Below, piece by piece: positions 56,501 through 63,405 of a stretch of 64,000 nucleotides of DNA. This DNA comes from Rhizobium sp. ZPR4 (GTDB taxonomy: Bacteria; Pseudomonadota; Alphaproteobacteria; Rhizobiales; Rhizobiaceae). The notes under the pieces are model-generated. The model ran no database searches and had not been told where the DNA came from. It saw only the letters and a list, made by a program, of their open reading frames with translations. The position numbers and the translations under genes were made by a program. Location of the stretch: assembly GCF_040215725.1 (NCBI RefSeq), contig NZ_CP157972.1, forward strand, positions 1 through 64,000. The letters run 5' to 3'. The first letter of the stretch is position 1. Every line of letters starts with the position of its first letter.

Positions 56501-59500
56501 GGAGCAAAGGTTACCGGTAATGCCAATACGATCACGGCCCTCGGGACCGGTGACGATCTGACGCTCGCTGGTACCAACGAAGCTGTGACGATGGGTGGTG
56601 GGACATTGACCCTCGCGGCGAGCGCGACGGCGACGCTGACCGGCAATTCGGATGCGATCACGCAGCGTGGCAGTTCAATCGTGACCACGAGTGGTACCGG
56701 GATCTCGGTCGATATGACGGGATCGAATGCGACCGCCACGGCCACGAGCGGCACGGTCACGCTTGAGGGCGGCGTGACAGGGGCGACGATCAAGGGCAAT
56801 TCCGACACGATCACGGCGGTTGGCAGTGGGTCGACGCTCACGATCACTGGGACCGGTGATACGATCACGATGGGCAGCGGCACGCTCAACATCGCCGCTG
56901 GCGCGTCGGCAGCATTGAACGGCAACTCGGATATTATCAATGAGATTGGTACCGGCACTGTGACCTCGACCGGGACCGGCGACACGCTGAATGTGACCGG
57001 TACTGGCAATGCGGCAACGTTGAACGGTGCCACAGTCGTTGTTGGCACCGGCACGACGACCGGCTCGGTGACGCTAAGCGGCGATAATTTTGTGATCACC
57101 GAACAGGGTGCCAGCTCTGGCGTGATCACCAGCGGCACGGGGATCACGCTCGATGTTAAGGGTACAACCGACACTGCGACCGTTTCCAACGGCACGGTGA
57201 CGATCGAAACCGGCGCGACGGCGACGCTGACCGGCAATTCGGATGCGATCACGCAGCGTGGCAGTTCAATCGTGACCACGAGTGGTACCGGGATCTCGGT
57301 CGATATGACGGGATCGAATGCGACCGCCACGGCCACGAGCGGCACGGTCACGCTTGAGGGCGGCGTGACAGGGGCGACGATCAAGGGCAATTCCGACACG
57401 ATCACGGCGGTTGGCAGTGGGTCGACGCTCACGATCACTGGGACCGGTGATACGATCACGATGGGCAGCGGCACGCTCAACATCGCCGCTGGCGCGTCGG
57501 CAGCATTGAACGGCAACTCGGATATTATCAATGAGATTGGTACCGGCACTGTGACCTCGACCGGGACCGGCGACACGCTGAATGTGACCGGTACTGGCAA
57601 TGCGGCAACGTTGAACGGTGCCACAGTCGTTGTTGGCACCGGCACGACGACCGGCTCGGTGACGCTAAGCGGCGATAATTTTGTGATCACCGAACAGGGT
57701 GCCAGCTCTGGCGTGATCACCAGCGGCACGGGGATCACGCTCGATGTTAAGGGTACAACCGACACTGCGACCGTTTCCAACGGCACGGTGACGATCGAAA
57801 CCGGCGCGACGGCGACGCTGACCGGCAATTCGGATGCGGTCACGCAGCGTGGCAGTTCAACCGTGACCACGAGTGGCACCGGGATCTCGGTCGATATGAC
57901 GGGATCGAATGCGATCGCTACGGCCACGAGTGGCACAGTCACGCTTGAGAGCGGTGTGACAGGCGCGACGATCAAAGGGAATTCCGACACAATCAGTGCT
58001 CTCGGCGCGGCTTCAAGCCTCACTGTGACCGGAACGGGCGATACAATCGGGATAAGCAGCGGGACGGTGACGGTCGGTGCCGGCGCGTCGGCGACGATCA
58101 ATGGTGGCTCGGATGTCATCAATGAAAGCGGCACTGGCACGGTGACGTCGACGGGAACCGGCGATACATTGAACGTGACGGGAACAGGTAATGCCGCGAC
58201 AGTCAGTAGCGGGACCGTTGTTGTCGTTGGTACGAGCTCGACCGCAGGTTCGGTGACGCTGACTGGCAATAATTTTGCGATCACCGAGCAGGGTACAAGT
58301 TCTGGCGTCGTGACGAGCGGCGCTGGGATCACGCTCGACGTCAAGGGCGTAAGTGACACCGCAACGCTTGGGGGCGGGGCAGTTACCCTCGAGGCGGGTG
58401 CTGGGCTAACATTGACGGGAAATTCCGATACAATCACTGAGCACGCGGGCGCCGGCGTGATAACGAGCGGCACTGGAATTTCGATAGACATGACGGGATC
58501 GAATGCGGCCGCCACGGCCACGAGCGGCATAGTCACGCTCGAGAGCGGTGTGACAGGCGTGACTATCAGGGGCAATTCCGACACGATCAGTGCTCTCGGC
58601 GCGGCTTCAAGCCTCACTGTGACCGGAACGGGCGATACAATCGGGATAAGCAGCGGGACGGTGACGGTCGGTGCCGGCGCGTCGGCGACGATCAATGGTG
58701 GCTCGGATGTCATCAATGAAAGCGGCACTGGCACGGTGACGTCAACGGGAACCGGCGACACATTGAACGTGACGGGAACAGGTAATGCCGCGACAGTCAG
58801 TAGCGGGACCGTTGTTGCCGTTGGTACGAGCTCGACCGCAGGTTCGGTGACGCTGACGGGCAATAATTTCGCGATCACCGAGCAGGGCTCAAACTCGAGC
58901 GTGGTAACCAGTGGCACCGGGATCACGCTCGACGTCAAGGGCATGTATGACACGGCAACGTTAAGCAACGGTTCGGTAACAGCAGAGACCGGGATTATCG
59001 CGACGGTGAATGGAAACTCTAACAGCGCGGCCGTTTATGCATCCAGCAGTGTCACGCTGACCGGCACCAATAACACCGCGGATATCCGCGGATCTGGGTC
59101 TACCGTAACCGCTACAGGCGCGACCGTCACAGTCGAAAGTGGCTTGGGCGGGGTGGCCGTCGGAGGAAACTCAAACAACGTAACGGCCCTGGGTACCGGC
59201 GCGAATGTTGGATTTACGGGAACCAACGATACGATCACGATCAGCAACGGAACAATCCGCTCGGGCATTGATGCTTCCGCAACGATCACCGGAAATTCCA
59301 ATTTAATCACCGAGTCCGGCACGGCAACTGTATCTTCGACTGGGACTGGTGACACGCTGAATGTGACCGGCACCGGCAATGCGGCAACGCTGAACGGCGG
59401 GACTGTAATTGTTGGCACCAGCACGGCTGCCGGCGCGGTGACGCTGACGGGCAATAATTTCGCGATCACCGAGCAAGGCTCAAACTCGAGCGTGGTGACC

Positions 59501-61228
59501 AGTGGCACGGGGATCACGTTCGACGTCAAGGGCATGTATGACACGGCAACGTTAAGCAACGGCTCGGTAACAGTAGAGACCGGGATTATCGCGACGGTGA
59601 ACGGAAACTCTAACAGCGCGGCCGTTTATGCATCTAGCAGTGTCACGCTGACCGGCACCAATAACACCGCGGATATCCGCGGATCTGGGTCTACCGTAAC
59701 CGCTACAGGCGCGACCGTCACAGTCGAAAGTGGCTTGGGCGGGGTGGCCGTCGGAGGAAACTCAAACAACGTAACGGCCCTGGGTACCGGCGCGAATGTT
59801 GGATTTACGGGAACCAACGATACGATCACGATCAGCAACGGAACAATCCGCTCGGGCATCGGCGTTTCTGCAACGATCATTGGAAATTCGAATATACTCA
59901 ACGAGTTCGGCACGGCAACTTTATCTTCGACTGGGACTGGTGACACGCTGAATGTGACCGGCACCGGCAATGCGGCAACGCTGAACGGCGGGACTGTAAT
60001 TGTTGGCACCAGCACGGCTGCCGGCGCGGTGACGCTGACGGGCGATAACTTTGTAATCACAGAGCAGGGAACGAGCTCGAGCGTGACGACAAGTGGTGCC
60101 GGGATCAGTATCGATATCGAGGGTGTGACTGACACCGCCACGGCGACCGGCGGTACGGTTACACTGGAAAGTGGCGTCACAGGTGCCACAGTGAAGGGCA
60201 ATTCCAACGCGATCACCGCGCTTGGAACCGGATCGAGCCTCAGCCTGGGCGGGACCGGCGACACGATCGCCATGGCCAGCGGTACTCTCAACATCGCAGC
60301 TGGCGCCTCGGGAACCATCAACGGCAACTCCGATATCATCAATGAGATCGGCACGGGTACAGTGACGTCGACGGGCACGGGCGACACGCTAAATGTGACG
60401 GGGACTGGCAATGCCGCGACGCTGAATGGCGGCACGGTGGTAGTCGGCACCAGCACGGTTGCTGGCTCCGTCACGCTGACCGGGAATAATTTCGCCATTA
60501 CCGAACAGGGTGCAAGCTCTGGCGTGGTGACCAGCGGCACTGGGATTACGCTCGACGTCAAAGGTACGACCGATACCGCAACCGTTTCAAACGGTTCTGT
60601 GACCATCGAAGCGGGCGCGACAGCGACCATTACGGGGACGTCGGATGCCATAACCGACAAAGCCAGTGGCAGCTTGACGGTATCCGGCTCGGGGAACACC
60701 ATCGATGTGACCACCACCGGCGCTCATGCAATCAGTGCAAGCTCGGATACCGTCAAACTTGAGGCATCCGCCAATGCCACCATTACCGGCAATAGCGATC
60801 TGATCGTTTTGGCTTCCAACAATACGGTCACCGCCACCGGGACTGGCGAAACCTACAGTTTCGGTTCGGGCGCGGGCCAGGGGACTATCGGTGCGTCTAC
60901 CGGCACGAACACCGGGGTCGTCGACTTCGGGGCAAACCTGACCGACGAAAATCTCTGGTTCATCCAGTCGGGCAACAATCTGAAGATCGACATCCTCGGC
61001 TCGTCCGACAGCTTGACGATCAACGATTGGTTCGGCGGAACGCCTGCAAAGAACGTTCAGAGCTTTGCGACCACGGATGGCCTCAAGCTGGACAGCCAGG
61101 TTGCCCAGCTTGTCTCGGCAATGGCGACTTATTCCGCCAACAACAGCGGCTTCAATCCGACGTCTGCAACGCAGATGCCCACCGACTCGACGCTGCAGAA
61201 TGCTATCGCGGCTGCCTGGCATCATTGA
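47597..61228 (+). CDS. Giant repeat protein with Hint domain, type I secreted, 4543 aa
   Basis: Modular surface or secreted protein. Residues 129-141 (DLNGDMTVNGSDV) form a dockerin/EF-hand-like calcium loop. Residues 224-386 are a Hint domain: Cys224 in FCFAAGTLVRT, TVTPGHQF with Thr288 and His293, and HTYVAGGLLVHN ending at Asn386; the next residue is Asp, so self-cleavage is likelier than splicing. About 480-680 is YD-like repeat sequence, 735-1020 is Ser/Asp-rich, and 1089-1134 is another EF-hand-like segment (YDLNHDNILTAKEAD, WIDKNSDGV). About 1215-4415 is a beta-strand repeat with 42-51-residue units (GNxDxITExGN...) grouped in 193-198-residue super-repeats. The last 130 residues (NLWFIQSGNNLKIDILGSSD, LTINDWFGG) are the type I secretion C-terminus. 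Exporter genes follow directly. Probable role: adhesion or surface layer. Confidence 0.85.
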   Translation: MANNSVFYVLNKLNQLVPAKLLTDENGNGIVNPNAGVNPLYSAPYVQYYDSAGNVIPESQVNPGNFLVVPLNFSVNSSVEFAKSVQAAEYGPTGLPWHPLNGVEAAVDKMIAAYVGSGSQNLQTTYQRDLNGDMTVNGSDVPMFQDATSYGLGIASTLSGFGYLSAELAGTIYGAKTQFRNNVLSFSEAAANNSRNMNSIAAGGTYASSKLMDGIQPPDPPPFCFAAGTLVRTSSVEQTPIECIQIGDLVSAFDSNKLHNGPRFETRRVSRLFHNVTTEWLILSSGLTVTPGHQFVNEFGLFERIDTIVARHGKVMRSDGGIERVTAERIVYSDATRHLYEEAEEFASACFGNIALQPEETRGWRTYNIEVEDLHTYVAGGLLVHNDSLGDLVSAEAQFQNIYGTPFDPDDTTEVQQLSEDIKDNVIDGGVLATSIGPDGNTAVLQSRLVSDHEKVVGRTSEANGGTTFVDSYGDQILVNQEQQEVSETIADGQGGTITITYGYAADGTQFVESQVDRDSGGKITTSITNAADPNSGTIQLSSDVTYDGNGIKIGDVTTDVNGNIVSDSEYNSDGSSTHYAYGADGSFTVTTNDGGGAQTSQAQYSNAGVEKSENDYSNNILVASDTFDSTTGNLTQSSQYDPVTGVELSSEQFNYDTDGVETGETITGSVNPIDHSITNAIAGAAGILASVGVSSNQLLNDINLQGGGGDTSQLFSGVTSPTSPILIWDLNPSSDNSPVAASETPFDDFNTSSDDPTSDSGSSSFTPGYENSPGSDPSDGRSPLGSGSLTLPSQSETVGEQFDDFVSELNNVYTGNVYFLSPDDSKVLTPQQYEALDPSDQVYTAAFAQSSGDGMEYRPMFELESAFNEVLSMAGDVQSYLSDSSNPSASFDGIIESTYQDIVEPYDGAYTGPSSPSDEGVYESPIFSFVSEAMSDDGSQFYSSAYDEPQYFSDYFDGTDTSSGSDDDIFSTVFSYSSDDSGYDFSSSDDDVNWGDIGGSGGDYGFDDSSFYDDFGFDFPLVLNLSGKQVHTVNEKVANVHFDVTGKGSQVPTGWITSDEGFLVVDPNGENISSGAQWVPSFASLQKYDLNHDNILTAKEADIAGIKVWIDKNSDGVTQSGELFTLAALGISSINLKATITGAYDNGNFIANDSSFTWSNGSTGDIADTYLMNGATSVGNVAYKTSGSTTTIAADGTVTEVLNGSSMAIDMGASGVGSVIDKGTGNIIAAGNAANATIVGGANSMLEASSAAKATITGGSNSKIFGGSGTDFLIARYNGTSVTTGTGTNSVEIDSDSNTINASVGVATITLDGTSNAVQVGNNTNADIIVNASGNSIAGNNAKVTVSDRVALTLSGNSERVSEGKLADLTATGSGVSVDMTGSSSLASLNSGTVIVEANVSAATVRGNNNAVTALGFGTLLSLAGKSETVQITDGSVKMASNASATVNGTTNSISEIGTDAISSSASDDSLSVSGNGNTATLGGGTVTLAGSAGLTLTGNGISVFEVGSDTLNATGSGDLLDIQGSGNSATISNAAVTVENSAAASISGSGNSLAVLGEATITTSGTGDTFDVYFGGNDITANNANMIVEQLATATVRGNNLTATLAGNDIVTFTGSSTRADVRGTTSSVTVSSGFIALEEDASASITGNGDQISEGGGNALIVTGNSDTLDVSGLGNTATLGNGVVIMEVGSALGLSGSSDSITENANGTLLASGTNISVDVTGSNAVATLASGVVTVEANLATVTINGNSDTIIEKASSLIAATGTGVTLHIVGSNAGATLTNGSVEIAGGVAGVTISGNSDSIVADQTGDSLTIAGANDAVTLNAGALILSNGASASLNGGLDTITEQGNSAVSSTGANNSLIVSGAANVATLAGGAAALQGGAGLLLYGNNISITERGNGTVITSGSGEVLDASGIGNSATIGSGTIAVEAGGALTVTGNMDAITELGNATINSTGTGDTLVVSGTGNVATLAGGRVTVRNGGGVTLYGDNFAITEQGNSSAVTSGAGEILDANGAGNSATINGGMVTIEAGGVLSLTGNANAITELGDGTITSAGIGDSLVVSGTGNVATLTGGLVTVQNGGGVTLYGDGFSIVEQGNGSVVTSGAEEVLDARGTGNSATVGNGTITIEVGGGLTLTGNSDAITELGNATVTSTGTGDSLVVLGTGNVATLSGGSVTVQNGAGVTLYGNDFSITEQGSSSAITSGTGETLDVFGTGNAATLGGGAVTVEAGAGLVLTGNTDAVTELGNATITSTGTGDSLVVSGTGNVATLTGGPVTVQIGGGVTLHGNNFAITEQGNGSAITSGTGESLDVFGAGNTATLNSGPVTIEAGAGLTLTGSSDTITENANGTVVTSGTGISVDMIGSGAAATVASGTVKLESGVTGATVKGNSNTITALGTGDDLTLAGTNEAVTMSGGTLTLAASATATLTGNTDAITELGNATVTSTGTGDSLVVSGVGNVATLTGGPVTVQTGAGVTLHGNNFAITEQGNGSVITSGTGETLDVFGTGNTATLSGGPVTIEAGAGLTLTGSSDAVTENANGTVVTSGTGISVDMVGSGAAATVASGTVKLESGVTGATVTGNSNTITALGVGDGLTIAGTNEAVSMSSGALTLAASATATLTGNTDAITELGSATVMSTGTGDSLVVSGLGNVATLTGGPVTVQAGAGVTLHGNNFAITEQGNGSVITSGTGETLDVFGTGNTATMSSGPVTIEAGAGLTLTGSSDTITENANGTVVTSGTGISVDMIGSGATATVAGGTVKLESGVTGATVKGNSNTITALGTGDDLTLAGTNEAVTMSGGTLTLAASATATLTGNTDAITELGNATVTSTGTGDSLVVSGTGNVATLTGGPVTVQIGGGVTLHGNNFAITEQGNGSAITSGTGESLDVFGVGNTATLSSGPVTIEAGAGLTLTGSSDTITENANGTVVTSGAGISVDMIGSGAAATVASGTVKLESGVTGAKVTGNANTITALGTGDDLTLAGTNEAVTMGGGTLTLAASATATLTGNSDAITQRGSSIVTTSGTGISVDMTGSNATATATSGTVTLEGGVTGATIKGNSDTITAVGSGSTLTITGTGDTITMGSGTLNIAAGASAALNGNSDIINEIGTGTVTSTGTGDTLNVTGTGNAATLNGATVVVGTGTTTGSVTLSGDNFVITEQGASSGVITSGTGITLDVKGTTDTATVSNGTVTIETGATATLTGNSDAITQRGSSIVTTSGTGISVDMTGSNATATATSGTVTLEGGVTGATIKGNSDTITAVGSGSTLTITGTGDTITMGSGTLNIAAGASAALNGNSDIINEIGTGTVTSTGTGDTLNVTGTGNAATLNGATVVVGTGTTTGSVTLSGDNFVITEQGASSGVITSGTGITLDVKGTTDTATVSNGTVTIETGATATLTGNSDAVTQRGSSTVTTSGTGISVDMTGSNAIATATSGTVTLESGVTGATIKGNSDTISALGAASSLTVTGTGDTIGISSGTVTVGAGASATINGGSDVINESGTGTVTSTGTGDTLNVTGTGNAATVSSGTVVVVGTSSTAGSVTLTGNNFAITEQGTSSGVVTSGAGITLDVKGVSDTATLGGGAVTLEAGAGLTLTGNSDTITEHAGAGVITSGTGISIDMTGSNAAATATSGIVTLESGVTGVTIRGNSDTISALGAASSLTVTGTGDTIGISSGTVTVGAGASATINGGSDVINESGTGTVTSTGTGDTLNVTGTGNAATVSSGTVVAVGTSSTAGSVTLTGNNFAITEQGSNSSVVTSGTGITLDVKGMYDTATLSNGSVTAETGIIATVNGNSNSAAVYASSSVTLTGTNNTADIRGSGSTVTATGATVTVESGLGGVAVGGNSNNVTALGTGANVGFTGTNDTITISNGTIRSGIDASATITGNSNLITESGTATVSSTGTGDTLNVTGTGNAATLNGGTVIVGTSTAAGAVTLTGNNFAITEQGSNSSVVTSGTGITFDVKGMYDTATLSNGSVTVETGIIATVNGNSNSAAVYASSSVTLTGTNNTADIRGSGSTVTATGATVTVESGLGGVAVGGNSNNVTALGTGANVGFTGTNDTITISNGTIRSGIGVSATIIGNSNILNEFGTATLSSTGTGDTLNVTGTGNAATLNGGTVIVGTSTAAGAVTLTGDNFVITEQGTSSSVTTSGAGISIDIEGVTDTATATGGTVTLESGVTGATVKGNSNAITALGTGSSLSLGGTGDTIAMASGTLNIAAGASGTINGNSDIINEIGTGTVTSTGTGDTLNVTGTGNAATLNGGTVVVGTSTVAGSVTLTGNNFAITEQGASSGVVTSGTGITLDVKGTTDTATVSNGSVTIEAGATATITGTSDAITDKASGSLTVSGSGNTIDVTTTGAHAISASSDTVKLEASANATITGNSDLIVLASNNTVTATGTGETYSFGSGAGQGTIGASTGTNTGVVDFGANLTDENLWFIQSGNNLKIDILGSSDSLTINDWFGGTPAKNVQSFATTDGLKLDSQVAQLVSAMATYSANNSGFNPTSATQMPTDSTLQNAIAAAWHH
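54602..56900 (+). repeat. 579-bp (193-codon) super-repeats in the giant gene
   Basis: Equivalent codons recur at 54602, 55181, 55760 and 56339, exactly 579 bases apart. Copies 1 and 3 share long near-identical runs, as in 54602-54900 versus 55760-56060. Each super-repeat holds four protein units of about 42-51 residues. Confidence 0.8.
56640..57830 (+). repeat. 591-bp tandem duplication in the giant gene
   Basis: The segment starting near 56640 is repeated 591 bases later and, read base by base, the two copies appear identical over their full length; a third, diverged copy starts near 57830. The identity, including third codon positions, points to a very recent duplication or to gene conversion. 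Related repeats of 591-594 bases continue to about 60600. Confidence 0.85.
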
Positions 61229-61263
61229 GACGAGGAGGGGACGGCAGGTCGCGAGGATAGTTC

Positions 61264-63405
61264 ATGTTGGGTGTTGTTAATGCGGCAAGCGCAGGGACGG
61301 GCGGTTTGGGAACGTTCGTCATCCTGCTCCGCTTTCATGGGATCGCGGCTGATCCGGAACAGATCAAGCATCGCTTCGGGGGCGCCGAGTTCGGCGTCGA
61401 CGAAATGCTGCGCTGTTCGAAGGAATTCGAACTGAAGACCCGGGCGATTTCAAGCACATGGAATCGCCTGAAGAAGACCTCGCTGCCGGCGATCGCTCAA
61501 AGGCGCGATGGCAGCTTCTTCATCCTGGCTCAGTGTTCGGATGCCGGGGTTCTTATCCAGGATCCGGCCATGGGCCGGCCACAGGAGCTCAGCCGCGCCG
61601 AATTCGAAACGCAATGGAACGGCCGCCTCATATTGATGGCGCGCCGGGCTTCGCTCAGCAATCTCGCGCGCCGTTTCGACATCACCTGGTTTTTCCAGGC
61701 GATGGTGAAATACCGTCGACTGCTGGGAGAGGTGCTAGTCGTCTCCTTCTTTCTGCAGCTCTTTGCCCTGATCTCGCCTCTGTTCTTTCAGGTCGTCATC
61801 GACAAGGTGCTGGTTCATCGCGGCCTGACGACGCTGGACGTCCTTGTCATTGGTCTGGTCACGGTCTCGATTTTTGAGAGCCTGTTGACGGCGCTTCGAA
61901 CCTACGCCTTCTCGCATACGACGAACCGGATCGATGTCGAGCTCGGCGCTCGGCTTTTTCGCCACCTGATGGCCTTGCCCATCGGCTATTTCGAAGCGCG
62001 GCGGGCAGGTGACAGCGTCGCCCGTGTCCGCGAGTTGGAGAATATCCGCAATTTTCTCACCAGTTCCTCGCTGACGCTGGTGATGGATCTGTTCTTCACG
62101 ATCGTCTTTCTCGCGGTCATGGCATCCTATTCGCTGCTGTTGACCGGTATCGTGCTCGCCTCCTTTCCCTTCTATATCGCGATCTCGGCGGGGGTGACGC
62201 CTGTCTTTCGCCGTCGACTGGAGGAGAAGTTCAATCGTGGTGCCGAGAACCAGGCCTTTCTTGTCGAAACCGTCACAGGCATCCAGACCCTGAAATCCAT
62301 GGCGGTCGAACCGCAGATGCAGCGGCGCTGGGAAGAGCAACTGGCGGGCTACGTGCGCGCCAGCTTCAGTGTCCTCAGCCTCGGCAATTGGGCAAGTCAG
62401 TTCGTCCAACTGGTGAGCAAGCTGGTCACCGCGGCCGTGCTCTTCTTCGGCGCCAAGGCCGTCATCGAAGGCAACATGACCGTCGGGCAGCTTGTCGCCT
62501 TCAATATGTTGGCAGGGCGCGTTGCTCAGCCAGTATTGCGGATCGCGCAGGTTTGGCAGGATTTTCATCAGACGCGGCTATCCATTGAGCGTTTAGGGGA
62601 TATTTTGAATACCCATCCCGAGCCGATGTTTACACCCGGACGGGCTGCCCTTCCGGCGCTGCGGGGCTCCATCTCATTCGAACATGTGACCTTTCGATAT
62701 CGTCCTGGCGGTCCCGAAATTCTCCACGACATCAATCTCACCATTCCCGCCGGCCAGATGGTCGGCATCGTCGGTCCCTCCGGCTCCGGCAAATCGACAC
62801 TGACCAAGCTGGTTCAAAGGCTCTATCTTCCGGAAAGTGGCAGAGTTCTGGTCGACGGGGTCGATCTGTCGTCCATCGATGTGACGTGGTTGCGGAGACA
62901 GGTCGGCGTCGTGCTGCAGGAAAATGTCCTTTTTAATCGCTCCATCAGGGACAATATCGCGCTTGCAGATCCGGGTATGCCGATCGAGCGGGTCATCGCT
63001 GCAGCGAAATTGGCGGGCGCCCACGATTTCATCCTGGAATTACCTGACGGCTATGACTCTGCCGTCGGCGAGCGCGGTGCAAGCCTGTCCGGCGGACAAC
63101 GACAGCGTATTGCGATTGCCCGAGCCCTGGTGATGGATCCCCGTGTTCTCATTTTCGACGAAGCCACCAGCGCTCTCGACTACGAAAGCGAGCGTATCAT
63201 TCAGGAAAATATGCGCCAGATCGCCAGAAACCGGACGGTTCTCGTCATTGCCCATCGTCTTTCGGCAGTCCGGCACGCCGATCGCATTCTGACGATCGAA
63301 CGCGGCCGCCTCGTCGAGGATGGCAGCCATGACGAATTGGTCAAGGCAGGAGGGCGCTACGCCTCGCTCCTCCATTTGCAGACGGGTATTCACAATGTCG
63401 CATAG
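61264..63405 (+). CDS. Type I secretion ABC exporter (HlyB-like) with inactive C39 domain, 713 aa
   Basis: Inner-membrane exporter. Residues 1-130 form a C39-peptidase-like domain in which the catalytic Cys is absent (GTGGLGTFVILLRFHG), as in HlyB, where the domain holds the unfolded substrate instead of cutting it. The transmembrane part (about 150-440) contains the standard ALISPLFFQVVIDKVLVHRG segment. The ATPase has Walker A GPSGSGKST (about 504-512), signature SLSGGQRQR, Walker B VLIFDEATSALD and the H-loop IAHRLSAVRHA. It starts 35 bases after the giant gene and overlaps the membrane-fusion protein gene, so it is the dedicated exporter of the giant repeat protein. An outer-membrane TolC-type partner is not in the window. 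Confidence 0.95.
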   Translation: MLGVVNAASAGTGGLGTFVILLRFHGIAADPEQIKHRFGGAEFGVDEMLRCSKEFELKTRAISSTWNRLKKTSLPAIAQRRDGSFFILAQCSDAGVLIQDPAMGRPQELSRAEFETQWNGRLILMARRASLSNLARRFDITWFFQAMVKYRRLLGEVLVVSFFLQLFALISPLFFQVVIDKVLVHRGLTTLDVLVIGLVTVSIFESLLTALRTYAFSHTTNRIDVELGARLFRHLMALPIGYFEARRAGDSVARVRELENIRNFLTSSSLTLVMDLFFTIVFLAVMASYSLLLTGIVLASFPFYIAISAGVTPVFRRRLEEKFNRGAENQAFLVETVTGIQTLKSMAVEPQMQRRWEEQLAGYVRASFSVLSLGNWASQFVQLVSKLVTAAVLFFGAKAVIEGNMTVGQLVAFNMLAGRVAQPVLRIAQVWQDFHQTRLSIERLGDILNTHPEPMFTPGRAALPALRGSISFEHVTFRYRPGGPEILHDINLTIPAGQMVGIVGPSGSGKSTLTKLVQRLYLPESGRVLVDGVDLSSIDVTWLRRQVGVVLQENVLFNRSIRDNIALADPGMPIERVIAAAKLAGAHDFILELPDGYDSAVGERGASLSGGQRQRIAIARALVMDPRVLIFDEATSALDYESERIIQENMRQIARNRTVLVIAHRLSAVRHADRILTIERGRLVEDGSHDELVKAGGRYASLLHLQTGIHNVA

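Noticed and set aside
56185..58968. 927-codon open frame on the minus strand
   Set aside because: It is antisense to the repeat region of the giant gene. The absence of stops follows from the repeated, biased codon pattern; Pro/Val-rich output with the same period as the sense repeats is not a real protein. The same holds for the other minus-strand frames between 51145 and 61225.
51240..60840. RTX nonapeptide (GGxGxDxUx) beta-roll
   Set aside because: The repeats lack the GGxGxD signature; they are 42-51-residue beta-strand units of another type, although the C-terminus is a type I secretion signal.
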